Assembly (NCBI GenBank): GCA_029260795.1
Contig: JAJDCO010000108.1
Coordinates: 62,001-126,000, forward strand
Reading direction: 5' to 3'
From: Planctomycetota bacterium
GTDB taxonomy: Bacteria > Planctomycetota > OFTM77
DNA: 64,000 bases
The position numbers and the translations under genes were made by a program. The notes beneath the pieces were generated by a model. The model ran no database searches. It was not told the origin of the DNA and was given only the letters and a program-made list of their open reading frames with translations. Positions 11,168 through 19,965 of this stretch are shown here, in pieces; the first letter of the stretch is position 1; every line of letters starts with the position of its first letter.

Positions 11168-12961
11168 TCAGATCGCGGCTCCCGGTACCGGAGCCGCGCC
11201 GGGCGTCGGGACGTTCTGAGGCAGGTAGTCCTCTTCGACCTCGGGCGAGGCGTACTCATACGGGCCACGGTAGACGATGGGCGTCGTCTCGAAGTTGCCG
11301 TGAGGCGGGGGCGAAGGCGCGACCCACTCGAGCGTGTTCGAGCGCCACGGATTCCGGTCGGCCTTCTCTCCGCCGAAGATGCTGAAGATGAAGTTCAACG
11401 CGAAGATGACCTGGAACCCTCCGAGCACCAACGCACTGATGGTGATGAAGATGTTCAAGTCCTTCAGGTGTGCGAAGGTCTCGTAATGGTACGGATCGGC
11501 CAAGCGGCGAGGCATTCCAGCGGCGCCGAGGACGTGCATCGGGAAGAAGGTGCAGTTCATGGCGACGAAGGTGCCGAAGAAGTGCACCTTGCCCCAGGAC
11601 TCGTTCATCGTGCGGCCGAACATCTTAGGGAACCAGTAATAGATCCCGGCGAAGATGCCGAACGCGCTTCCGCCCATCAGCACGTAGTGGATGTGGGCGA
11701 CGATGAAGTAGGTGTCGTGGATGTAGATATCGATCGGCGTCGCAGCCATGAAGATGCCGCTGAGCCCGCCGATGGCGAACACCGAGATGAACCCGACTGC
11801 GAACAGCATCGCCGAGGTGAAGATCAGGTTTCCTCGCCAGAGCGTTCCGAGCCAGTTGAACGTCTTGATGGCGGACGGCAGCGCGATCATCATCGTCGAG
11901 ACCATGAAGGTCGCGCCCAGAGCGGGGTTCATGCCGCTCTGGAACATGTGGTGGCCCCACACGACGAAACCCAGCCCGGCGATTCCCGCCACCGAGTAAA
12001 CCATCGGTCGGTAACCGAAGAGCGGTTTTCGAGCGAAGGTCGACAACACGTCGGACACGATCCCCATCGCAGGCAGGATCATGATGTAGACGGCGGGATG
12101 CGAGTAGAACCAGAACAGGTGCTGCCAAAGGATCGGCTGCCCGCCACCGGTCGCCACGGTCACGTTGTTGACTACCAGGCCGGCCGGATTGAAGAAGCCC
12201 GTCTGGAGGGTTCGATCCAGGAGCTGCATGGCCAAGGCCGCGGTCAAGACAGGCAAAGCGAACGCCTGCAAGAGGGCGGTGATGAACATTGCCCAGACCG
12301 TCATCGGCATGCGGAACATGTGCATGCCCGGCGCGCGCATCTTGATGATGGTCGTGATGTAGTTCACCGAGCCCATCATCGAGGAGATGCCCACGAAGAT
12401 CAGAGCCACGAGCCACCAAGTCTGACCGCCGAGTGATCCCGGGGCAGCGGTCTCGATCGTCGAGAGTGGTGGATAGGCTGTCCAGCCGGCGGCGGCCGCC
12501 CCTCCCTCGACGGTGAAGCTGTACCCCATGATCAAGAAGGCGGGCCAGAAGAACCAGTAGGACAGCATGTTCAGCGTCGGGAAAGCCATGTCCGGCGCGC
12601 CGATCATGAGCGGAATACAGAAGTTGGCGAACGCTCCGATCAGCATCGGGATGACGACGAAGAAGATCATCACCGAGGCGTGCATCGTGAACAGCATCGT
12701 GTAGAACTCGGGCGAGATGACGTTGCCCGTGTCCGAGAAGAGCATCTTCCCGATCACCGGCATCTCTTGCCAGGGCCAGGCGAGCTGCCATCGAACAGCC
12801 AAGGCCAAGAGGCCACCGACCATGAAGAACACCAGCGTCGTCAGAAGGAACTGGATGCCGATGATCTTGTGGTCGAGCGAGAAGACGTACTTGCGGAGGA
12901 ATCCCGGCTGAGGGTGATGCCCGTGGCCGCCGGATTCAGAATGGTGTGCGGTCGCGTTCAT
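11168..12961 (-). CDS. ctaD: Cytochrome c oxidase subunit I (aa3 type)
   Basis: 597 residues with 12 or more helices. It holds heme a, heme a3 and CuB. Markers: F-T-M-H-A-S-V-M-I-F (low-spin heme His), W-Q-H-L-F-W-F-Y-S-H-P-A-V-Y (CuB His and cross-linked Tyr), V-W-G-H-H-M-F and H-D-T-Y-F-I-V-A-H-I-H-Y-V-L-M-G (heme a3/a His). The Y-S-H-P form, rather than the canonical G-H-P-E-V-Y, lacks the Glu of A-type oxidases, so the D-channel may be replaced by Y-S residues (A2-like). The start was set at ATG 12961. A GTG at 12979 overlaps the subunit II stop. Confidence 0.96.
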   Translation of the reverse strand: MNATAHHSESGGHGHHPQPGFLRKYVFSLDHKIIGIQFLLTTLVFFMVGGLLALAVRWQLAWPWQEMPVIGKMLFSDTGNVISPEFYTMLFTMHASVMIFFVVIPMLIGAFANFCIPLMIGAPDMAFPTLNMLSYWFFWPAFLIMGYSFTVEGGAAAAGWTAYPPLSTIETAAPGSLGGQTWWLVALIFVGISSMMGSVNYITTIIKMRAPGMHMFRMPMTVWAMFITALLQAFALPVLTAALAMQLLDRTLQTGFFNPAGLVVNNVTVATGGGQPILWQHLFWFYSHPAVYIMILPAMGIVSDVLSTFARKPLFGYRPMVYSVAGIAGLGFVVWGHHMFQSGMNPALGATFMVSTMMIALPSAIKTFNWLGTLWRGNLIFTSAMLFAVGFISVFAIGGLSGIFMAATPIDIYIHDTYFIVAHIHYVLMGGSAFGIFAGIYYWFPKMFGRTMNESWGKVHFFGTFVAMNCTFFPMHVLGAAGMPRRLADPYHYETFAHLKDLNIFITISALVLGGFQVIFALNFIFSIFGGEKADRNPWRSNTLEWVAPSPPPHGNFETTPIVYRGPYEYASPEVEEDYLPQNVPTPGAAPVPGAAI

Positions 12962-12968
12962 GGCGTAC

Positions 12969-13745
12969 TTACTCCCCACCTTGCTGATCGAGCCAGGCCT
13001 GGAACTCCTCGGGCGTGTGCACGTAAACTCGACCCTTCATCTTGTAGTGTCCCCAGCCACACAGCTCGGCGCAGACGAGGTCGTATTCGTTGTCGTCGGT
13101 TCCGCCCTGAATCTGAGCGTCGAACCAGACGGGGATCGTCATCCCGGGAACCGCGTCCTGCTTGATACGAAACTGAGGCACGAAGAAGCTGTGCAGGACG
13201 TCAGCAGCCTCGAGGTCGATGAGGAACTTGCGTGGATCCTCGCCTTCCTTCCAGCCCGGAATGTGCAGCTCGTTGACGGTCTGAACATCGTCGAGAGTGC
13301 CGTAGCGACCGTCCTTGCCCGGGTAGGTGATGCGCCACTCGAACTGCCGCGCGACGACCCGTGCCATCGGGCCGCCTTCGATCCCGAACTCTTGGGTGAA
13401 CTTGATCGCCCTCCAGTCCTTCATCTGCACGAACGCGATGAAGATCAGGATCAGGGCCGGAACGATCGTCCAGATCACCTCGAGCGCGTGATTGCCATGG
13501 ACGTGGGCCGACGCCTTGTTCTGGCGCTTCGACGAGTACCGGAACATGAAATACACCAGGAACGCGTTCACCAGAACGAAGGTGACCCCGGTGATCCACA
13601 GGATCAGGCGGTACAGGTCGTCGATACGATGGCCGAAGCTCGAGACGTTGGTCGGCATCGACCAGCCGTAATCGGGGGCGACCCAGAAGAGCGCCACCGC
13701 ACCCACCGGCACCAACAGGAACAAAAGGCTCCACAGCTTACGCAC
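12969..13745 (-). CDS. ctaC: Cytochrome c oxidase subunit II (CuA)
   Basis: 258 residues from GTG 13745 (AGGAG upstream). Two N-terminal membrane helices, then the periplasmic cupredoxin domain. The CuA site is intact: H in V-L-H-S-F-F-V-P, then C-A-E-L-C-G-W-G-H-Y-K-M. No fused heme domain is present. The electron donor is probably the diheme cytochrome encoded just upstream or the octaheme protein. The aromatic W residues near the CuA site are present. Confidence 0.96.
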   Translation of the reverse strand: MRKLWSLLFLLVPVGAVALFWVAPDYGWSMPTNVSSFGHRIDDLYRLILWITGVTFVLVNAFLVYFMFRYSSKRQNKASAHVHGNHALEVIWTIVPALILIFIAFVQMKDWRAIKFTQEFGIEGGPMARVVARQFEWRITYPGKDGRYGTLDDVQTVNELHIPGWKEGEDPRKFLIDLEAADVLHSFFVPQFRIKQDAVPGMTIPVWFDAQIQGGTDDNEYDLVCAELCGWGHYKMKGRVYVHTPEEFQAWLDQQGGE

Positions 13746-13856
13746 GGGAACGTCTCCTAAAACTCCTCTTCCACGCGGCTCGACATGCTGGATGTCGCTC
13801 CACCGGGCACGCCTCGACTCGCCGAGGCTTGCCGGTCGACTGGATCTCGATGCGCC

Positions 13857-15095
13857 TCACGGCGTGCTGGTCAGGGCCAAGCTTCGAACGAAGCACACCA
13901 GGTCCCAGACGCTGTTCGCCCGATCCTGAATCGCCTCGTCTTCGGGGACGTTCGCGGCCGTTGCCGCTCGCCAAGCTTCGAGAGCCGCCTGATCGGTCGG
14001 TTTCTCTTCCTCGGCATGCTTCTCGAGGAGGGCATCCGTCAGAGGAAGGGTGTTGCCGAAGCCCGGCATCGCGCTTCCCTCGATCCCCGCCTGAACGCGA
14101 CGCCACAAGTCCTCTGGCCTTCCACCACCCCGATACAGACCCCGTCGCAGGTTGGCGGGACGCGCCACGTTGAACCAGCTGTCGGTTGGGATCTGAGTCC
14201 CGTCACCGGTGCCGCTCGTTCCGTGGCAGGACGCGCACTGCGCCGCGGCCGTCGTGTAGAGGTTGCGGCCGCGCTCGACGCTCTCCGGATCACCGAGGCT
14301 CGGGACATCTCCCTCCACCTCGACGACGTTGTCGGCCGCTTCCATCCATTGCCCGAAGACGAGCTCGACCGACTCGAGGATCACGTCCGTCGTGAGCTCT
14401 TCCTCGTCCAGGCCGCTTCCGTCCTCGCCGATCTCGGAGGCGAGGGCCTCGAGATGCTGCCGTCGGAGCTTGGCGAGATCGGCTTTGGAAGGATCCTCCG
14501 GCTCTTCGGGCTTGGTGAAAAGATTGTTGAACAGGTAGTAGCCAAGCTCTTGCTCGACCTGTCCCCGGAAGCTCAGGACCAGGACGTAGTCGAGGACGGC
14601 CTGGAGCTCCTCGGGATCCTCGAGCTTGAACGACGGCATCGAGGTACCGGGCACGCCGTTGTTCAGCGTGCGCATCAGGTCCTCGCGCATGGGCTTGCTG
14701 CCATTCTTCGTCGAAGCGAACTTGTACCGACCGGCCCGGTAGTCCCGAGGCCGAGGGTTCAAGAACGGTGCCGTCGGGCCCATACCATCCCCCGACAGGC
14801 CGTGGCAATGCATGCAGAGCCGACGGAATCCGGCGGCCCCCTTCTTCAAGTGCTCCGAATCGAAGCTAGCCCCTTCGATCTCGAGCTCCAGCTCATTCTT
14901 CGCCATCACCACCGGTCGAGCCGGCGTGCCGAAGTGCTGGAACAAGGCCCCTTCGATGACCGTCTGCTGCTCCTCGGGCAGCAGCTTGGTCTGATCGGAC
15001 AGCCTGTACTTCAGCTCGTCGGGTGAAGAGCCCTGGCATCCGGCGATTAGGAGACCGGACCCGCAGATGAGCACGATGATCCACCGAGCGTTCAC
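13857..15095 (-). CDS. Diheme cytochrome c lipoprotein
   Basis: 412 residues from GTG 15095 (GGAGG upstream). The lipobox L-I-A-G-C gives a membrane-tethered periplasmic protein. Two cytochrome c domains: heme 1 C-M-H-C-H near residue 93 with Met ligand region G-T-S-M-P-S-F, and heme 2 C-A-S-C-H near residue 295 with G-S-A-M-P-G-F. They are linked by an acidic spacer. First gene of the oxidase part, so it is the likely soluble-arm electron donor to CuA. Length is larger than typical CtaC-fused cytochrome domains. Confidence 0.9.
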   Translation of the reverse strand: MNARWIIVLICGSGLLIAGCQGSSPDELKYRLSDQTKLLPEEQQTVIEGALFQHFGTPARPVVMAKNELELEIEGASFDSEHLKKGAAGFRRLCMHCHGLSGDGMGPTAPFLNPRPRDYRAGRYKFASTKNGSKPMREDLMRTLNNGVPGTSMPSFKLEDPEELQAVLDYVLVLSFRGQVEQELGYYLFNNLFTKPEEPEDPSKADLAKLRRQHLEALASEIGEDGSGLDEEELTTDVILESVELVFGQWMEAADNVVEVEGDVPSLGDPESVERGRNLYTTAAAQCASCHGTSGTGDGTQIPTDSWFNVARPANLRRGLYRGGGRPEDLWRRVQAGIEGSAMPGFGNTLPLTDALLEKHAEEEKPTDQAALEAWRAATAANVPEDEAIQDRANSVWDLVCFVRSLALTSTP

Positions 15096-15260
15096 TCGTC
15101 GTCCTCCGTACGCGCACGCCGCTGGGACGTGCGGGAATCCTCTTCTCGCTGATGTTCGCTCACCGAGCGATCCTCCGCGGTTTCCGCCACGGACGAGGTC
15201 TGGCTACCTCGCCCCTCTCGAATCCGAGCCGCCGGGGCCCGGAGATCGAAAGACAAGACA

Positions 15261-15286
15261 GGAGCGAGCCGCATCCGGCTCGCTCC
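15261..15286 (-). terminator. 11-bp hairpin ending the cytochrome bc part of the operon
   Basis: Arms 15261-15271 and 15276-15286 (GGAGCGAGCCG / CGGCTCGCTCC) are exact inverted repeats around CATC, 14 nt after the stop of the cupredoxin gene. Only TGTCTTGTCTTT follows on the minus strand, so it may be a partial terminator that lowers read-through into the oxidase genes. Confidence 0.7.
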
Positions 15287-15299
15287 CCGTCGTAGAGAA

Positions 15300-16043
15300 T
15301 CAGTTCTTCGGCTTGAACTCGAAGTCGATGCCTTCGACCGTACCGTCGGCCTTGACTTCGACCTTCTTGTGCTTGGTCTTGGACTTTCCGAGGCTCTCGT
15401 GCCAGGCGATCAGCTCGTAGGTGCCCGGCGGGACATTCTTGAGCTCGAAGCTGCCGTCCTCGTTGGTCAGAGTGTAGTAGGGGTGGCCGGCGACCACGAT
15501 CCACGAGAGCATCCACTTGTGCACGTCACACGTGACCTTGATGGTCTCTTCCTTCTCGAGCTTCTGCTTGAGGGACTGCCCGGCCGGAATCCCCTGATTG
15601 ATCGGGGTGTTGCGACGCGAGTAGGTGTGGACGTTGTGGAGCACCGGGTCCGAGTTCTTGATGTCGATCTGGGAGCCGACCGGCACGATCATCACGCGGC
15701 TCACGAATTCGCAGTCCTTCTGATCGAAGATGCGAGCGAGCTGGGCTTTCGGCCAACCGTCGGGAGCGTCGATCTTCTTGATCGAGACGACGACGTTCTG
15801 GATGCCCTTGTTCTTAGCGACCATGAGCGACTTGTCGACGTCGCTGCGCTTGCCGCAGACTTCGACGTCCTTGTCGATCTTCAACTTGCCGGCGGCCGGC
15901 ACATTACCGTCGATCAGGCACTTGCCCGTGATCGAGCCACCCGCGGGCTTGGCAGGAGTGTTCTCCTCGGCGGACAGGCCAGCGACCAGTCCGAGGGACA
16001 ACACGCCCCAGGTGGCGAGGCTCATCGCATGCTTTGCAAACAT
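15300..16043 (-). CDS. Secreted cupredoxin-like protein with carboxypeptidase-regulatory-like tail
   Basis: 247 residues, with GAGGAG before ATG 16043. Signal peptide ends near A-G-L-S-A-E. The central domain has the pattern of a type-1 copper site: His in L-H-N-V-H-T-Y (about residue 135) and C-D-V-H-K-W-M (about 172, C-x-x-H-x-x-M). The last 60 residues (Y-Y-T-L-T-N-E-D-G-S-F-E-L-K-N-V-P-P-G-T-Y) resemble the CarboxypepD_reg/transthyretin-like fold. Such plastocyanin-like proteins occur near respiratory genes. It may carry electrons from the bc complex to the oxidase. Two further Cys (G-K-C, V-C-G) are unexplained. Confidence 0.8.
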   Translation of the reverse strand: MFAKHAMSLATWGVLSLGLVAGLSAEENTPAKPAGGSITGKCLIDGNVPAAGKLKIDKDVEVCGKRSDVDKSLMVAKNKGIQNVVVSIKKIDAPDGWPKAQLARIFDQKDCEFVSRVMIVPVGSQIDIKNSDPVLHNVHTYSRRNTPINQGIPAGQSLKQKLEKEETIKVTCDVHKWMLSWIVVAGHPYYTLTNEDGSFELKNVPPGTYELIAWHESLGKSKTKHKKVEVKADGTVEGIDFEFKPKN

Positions 16044-16215
16044 CGTAAACTCCTCGAGTTCATTTTTGTGTCCGCGCCGGCTCGCTCTGAGTCGAGGAGC
16101 GACGCGTTGGAATGGGCGGGTCGATCGATCCGACTCCCGCCGGGTCGTCCACTTCGGACGAGCCCGATTGTTCTGGAGCCAATCGCGTGCCCGCTCGCTC
16201 TTTGGGTTTTTTGAA

Positions 16216-19200
16216 TCAACGCGGATTGCTCGCCGCTGCCGGCGAGGCCGTCCAATTCATGAGCAGATCCTTGATCGCTTCCACCTGATGACCGGACGGG
16301 GCGGCAAAGGCCTCTTGGTACCGCTCCTCGTCGGAGAGGAACAGCTGCGGCATCTTGGTCCCCGGTTGGAAACCTTGTGGATCGAAGATCCACGAGCGAA
16401 TCCACTCCGGCCTCAAGCGTTCGTGGGCCATCGACAAGTCCGGCGCCCAGCTCGAAGGATCCCCTTCCGGTGTCTTCTCTCCCTGCATGTGGCAGTTGAA
16501 GCAGTTGACCTGCGGATCCTGCATCAGAGCCCAAGCGTTTTCGAGATACTGCTCGGGTTGATCGTCGCTCCGGGCTGCGAGGTAGCTCGCCGCCGACTCG
16601 TCATAGTAGTTGTAGGGGTACTGACGCCGATCCTTGGCACCGAAGTAGTTCGCGAGCGTCGTCGCCTCCTCCTGAGTGAACCCGAAGGTCGGCATCCGCA
16701 CCTCGAACCAAGGGCGGAGCGGATACGGGTTCATGAGGAACTCGAATGCCCAGGGCGTCTGGATCTTCTGGCCTTCGCGAAACAGCACGGGCGGCTTGTA
16801 GGGATCGATGGTCGGCTGGATATCGTTGAAGTACTCGTCCGTGTCGAACGGGTCGAGATCCTCGTTTTGAGCGTAGGCCAGCTCGAGCGATCGGCCGAGG
16901 CGGCCTCCCAGTGCAAGGCTCGGGTCGATGAGCTGCACGATCTTGTCGCGCGTCAGCTCGAGCTCGGCAAAGGCGTCGAGGCCCAGCTCCTCGATGGGCT
17001 TCATCAAGCCGAAGGTCAACGAGCCTTCCTCGAGGTCGGCCGAGGTGATCTTGCCGTAGGCGAGGTGGATCTGGCCATCCTCACCAATGAATCGGATGGC
17101 CGTGAAGAGAGAGACGTCCGCCTGAATGTCTGCTTCGACGCCGAGCTCGAGAGTCGTCCCGACCGGGTCCAGCACACTCACGCTTTCGAGGTCCGTGATC
17201 TTCTCACCGGCCAGCATTCGGATCTTCTCGGGATTGCTGAACATCTCGTAGGCAATCGGAACCGAGTCGGCGCCGTAGATCGTCTGCGCGGCCGCGAAGT
17301 CGGTCTGCCCCTTTTGCGTCAGGGCGATCTGATCGGTCCAGGCCCGGAAGAAGCTGACCTCGTCTTCGACCGAGACCTCGGTGACCTGCCCGATGGCGTG
17401 TCGGCGGAGGGCGTCGTCGTCCAAATAGCTGATCTCATGCATCTCGAACTGGTGGCATCCGTAGCAATTCGAGTCGTGGATGATCCTCTCACCACCGGCG
17501 ATCACTTGGGCGTCCCCTTGCAGGTTCGCCTTCATGATTTCGGGAATCAGCTCTTTCCGATTGCCGAACAGGTAGGTGACGAGCGCCTCGATTTGATCGT
17601 CCTTGAACTCGAAGTTCGGCATGCGCGAAGCGTCTTTGTAGGCCTTGTAGCGGCCTCGATCGAAGATGCGCGGGTAGCGAATCTTCATGCCCAGCCAGCT
17701 GTGGAGAGTGTGGTCGATGTGATAGGTCTTCTCTTCGCCCGTCACGCGATCGACGCCATCGACCTCGTGAAGCTCGAGTCCGAAATCGACGGTGTGCAGA
17801 TCCTTCGTACCGTGCTCGGAGAGCTCGGCCCCGATGCCCTTGGCATCCTCGTATCCGTTCACCCAGTGGCAGCCGGTGCAGCCGTAGCGCTCGACGAGCT
17901 TCTGACCGACGAAGGTGCGCTTTTGGTCGAGGCTCATCGCATCGGCCTTCGCTTGGGCATCCGCGATCGGAAGATCGTCGAGGTAGTTCTCGATGATGCG
18001 GGCATCGAGGAAGCTCAGATAGTCAGCATCCGAACGATCCGGAGAGCCCCGGAAAGGGGACTCGGTCTGGAATGCTTCGAGGAGATAGGAGGCAATGTCC
18101 AGCGCTTCTTGGTCTTCGAGGCGCAGGCTAGGCATGCGTCCGTCCGGATGATACTGCTTCGGGTCCTTCACCCAGTGATAGAGCCAGGCGAGATTGAGCT
18201 TCTCGCCGACCCGAGACAGGTTGGGACCAAAGTTGTTGCCCGGCGCGAAGGGAAGGGAGTCGACGGCGTGGCAGCCTAGGCAGCCACGGTTCTCGAACAG
18301 CGTTTTGCCGCTCTCGGTATCGGCTTCGAGCCCGTCGGGAAGGGGCAAGTCCATCGGCACCGACTGTTGGAACAGGAAGGCCGTGATCGAGTCGGCCTCG
18401 ACCTGATTGAACTTCTGCATCTGCTCACGATGAGCTCGCGTATCCAGCTCACCGCCGCTGTTCGAGAGCCCAAAGAACTTGGGCATCTTGGTCGTCGGGC
18501 GAAACGCCTTCGGATCGAGCAGCCAGGCGTACACCCAGTCGGGCTCGAGCTTCGCCCCCACCTGGCGCAGGTCGGGTCCGACCTTTCGTGGCGACTCGAA
18601 GTCCTTCATGGCGTGACAGCCATGGCAACCGTACTCGTAGAAGATCATGCGTCCGGCATTGACGCTGTTGTGCCCGGCCAGGGTGGCACCCTCGTCGACG
18701 GTGTTCCAGGCCGGTGAAGAGGCGGCGAGCTCGACAGTGGTCGGCCCGGCTTCGGGAATCGTCCAGCTGTCCCCGTGACACTTGAGGCAGGAGGAGTAGA
18801 TGTACTGGGTAGGCACCATGGGGAACTCCCAGTGCATGAAGGCCTTGGGCGTCCAGCCGTACTTCTCCTCCCACTGCTCACGCTGCGCGTCATCGCGCGG
18901 CACGTGAGCACTGCCCTTGAAGGTCAGGTCCTGGCCGCGACCTTGGTGGCAGACGGTGCAGCCGAAGTCGAGATAGGAGTGCGGCGAGCTGGGAGAGACG
19001 AAGAGGTCGAGGCGCGGGTGCGAGCGGAAGGGATGCTCCCAGTTGTCCCCGGTGTATCCGATGCCATCGATCGCCATGTGGCAGGTCTTGCACATGTCGA
19101 TGCGCTCGGCCTGAGTGAAGTTGAGGTCGTCCCGGAGATTCGGCGGCTTGACCCACTCGACCTTGGTCACCGGATCGATGAAGTCCATCATCGGCGTGCG

Positions 19201-19887
19201 ATCGAGCACGGTATTCCTGAAACCGGACTCGGTGCGCTCGATCTTGCGAGCGAGGATGTCGCGCTTCTCGGTCAGGCTGCGAATCTCGTCATCGTAGACC
19301 GTGACCTGCTTCTCGAGCTCTCCGAGCTCATCGCTGATGGACTTCTCTTGCTTCTTGAGCTCGTTCAGATCGTTGGAGAGCTTTGCGATGTCCTGCTCAT
19401 TCTTGACGACGAGATCGTAGCGATCGCGCAGACCTTCTGGGAACTCTGCCGGATCGATCCGACCCTCTCCGTGCTCCACCCGAAAGTGAGTGAGCTCGGA
19501 TTCGTACTCGTAGCGAAGAACGTCCAGCTTGGCCCGGGCGAACTTCACGAGCTGATCGGCGCGGTAGATCTGCTCTCGCTGCAGCTTGTCGAGCTGATCC
19601 CGTTTCGCCTCGATATCGCTTTCGATTCGAGTGAGGGTCTGAGTCTTGGATTCCTGAGCTTGCTCGAGGGCGGCCTGATTCTGCTCGTCGAGCTCCTCGA
19701 TCTGAAGGCGGGCGCGCTCACGATCCCGGGCGAAGAAGTCCCGTTGGAAGTGCTTCCATTCGCGATCGTAATCGTCGATCACCATCCAGATGACGGACGC
19801 GATGAGAGCCAATGCTGAAAACAGAAAGACAACGTTCAAACGCTGGATGTTGAACGCGTGATCCGTCTTGCGCTTGGGGGTGGCCAA
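16216..19887 (-). CDS. Giant membrane-anchored octaheme cytochrome c with coiled coil
   Basis: 1223 residues from a TTG start at 19887 (GGAG upstream). Residues about 17-37 form a membrane anchor. Residues 50-220 form a long charged coiled coil. Then come eight C-x-x-C-H sites in order: CKTCH, CTVCH, CLKCH, CHGCH, CLGCH, CTGCH, CYGCH, CFNCH. Several are followed by cytochrome c Met regions (T-K-M-P-K, G-R-M-P-S, S-R-M-P-N, V-R-M-P-T, T-K-M-P-Q). It lies 3' of split cytochrome b and Rieske genes, where cytochrome c1/f would stand. I infer it is the c-type subunit of this bc complex, wiring it to the oxidase. I do not know a named family. Confidence 0.88.
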   Translation of the reverse strand: MATPKRKTDHAFNIQRLNVVFLFSALALIASVIWMVIDDYDREWKHFQRDFFARDRERARLQIEELDEQNQAALEQAQESKTQTLTRIESDIEAKRDQLDKLQREQIYRADQLVKFARAKLDVLRYEYESELTHFRVEHGEGRIDPAEFPEGLRDRYDLVVKNEQDIAKLSNDLNELKKQEKSISDELGELEKQVTVYDDEIRSLTEKRDILARKIERTESGFRNTVLDRTPMMDFIDPVTKVEWVKPPNLRDDLNFTQAERIDMCKTCHMAIDGIGYTGDNWEHPFRSHPRLDLFVSPSSPHSYLDFGCTVCHQGRGQDLTFKGSAHVPRDDAQREQWEEKYGWTPKAFMHWEFPMVPTQYIYSSCLKCHGDSWTIPEAGPTTVELAASSPAWNTVDEGATLAGHNSVNAGRMIFYEYGCHGCHAMKDFESPRKVGPDLRQVGAKLEPDWVYAWLLDPKAFRPTTKMPKFFGLSNSGGELDTRAHREQMQKFNQVEADSITAFLFQQSVPMDLPLPDGLEADTESGKTLFENRGCLGCHAVDSLPFAPGNNFGPNLSRVGEKLNLAWLYHWVKDPKQYHPDGRMPSLRLEDQEALDIASYLLEAFQTESPFRGSPDRSDADYLSFLDARIIENYLDDLPIADAQAKADAMSLDQKRTFVGQKLVERYGCTGCHWVNGYEDAKGIGAELSEHGTKDLHTVDFGLELHEVDGVDRVTGEEKTYHIDHTLHSWLGMKIRYPRIFDRGRYKAYKDASRMPNFEFKDDQIEALVTYLFGNRKELIPEIMKANLQGDAQVIAGGERIIHDSNCYGCHQFEMHEISYLDDDALRRHAIGQVTEVSVEDEVSFFRAWTDQIALTQKGQTDFAAAQTIYGADSVPIAYEMFSNPEKIRMLAGEKITDLESVSVLDPVGTTLELGVEADIQADVSLFTAIRFIGEDGQIHLAYGKITSADLEEGSLTFGLMKPIEELGLDAFAELELTRDKIVQLIDPSLALGGRLGRSLELAYAQNEDLDPFDTDEYFNDIQPTIDPYKPPVLFREGQKIQTPWAFEFLMNPYPLRPWFEVRMPTFGFTQEEATTLANYFGAKDRRQYPYNYYDESAASYLAARSDDQPEQYLENAWALMQDPQVNCFNCHMQGEKTPEGDPSSWAPDLSMAHERLRPEWIRSWIFDPQGFQPGTKMPQLFLSDEERYQEAFAAPSGHQVEAIKDLLMNWTASPAAASNPR

Positions 19888-19965
19888 GGGAGCTTCTCCG
19901 TCGGAAGACCGGTCGCGAGGTCAGCCGCCGCTCCGGCGACCGTTCTCGGGTTGCCCGCAGGGGCG

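Noticed and set aside
15092-15274. 60-residue frame overlapping the start of the diheme cytochrome
   Set aside because: Its 5' end falls in the terminator hairpin at 15261-15286 and the sequence has low complexity. Possible but unsupported.
15730-18279. 849-residue plus-strand frame
   Set aside because: It is antisense to the octaheme cytochrome, which has eight heme motifs. Long antisense frames are expected in GC-rich genes.
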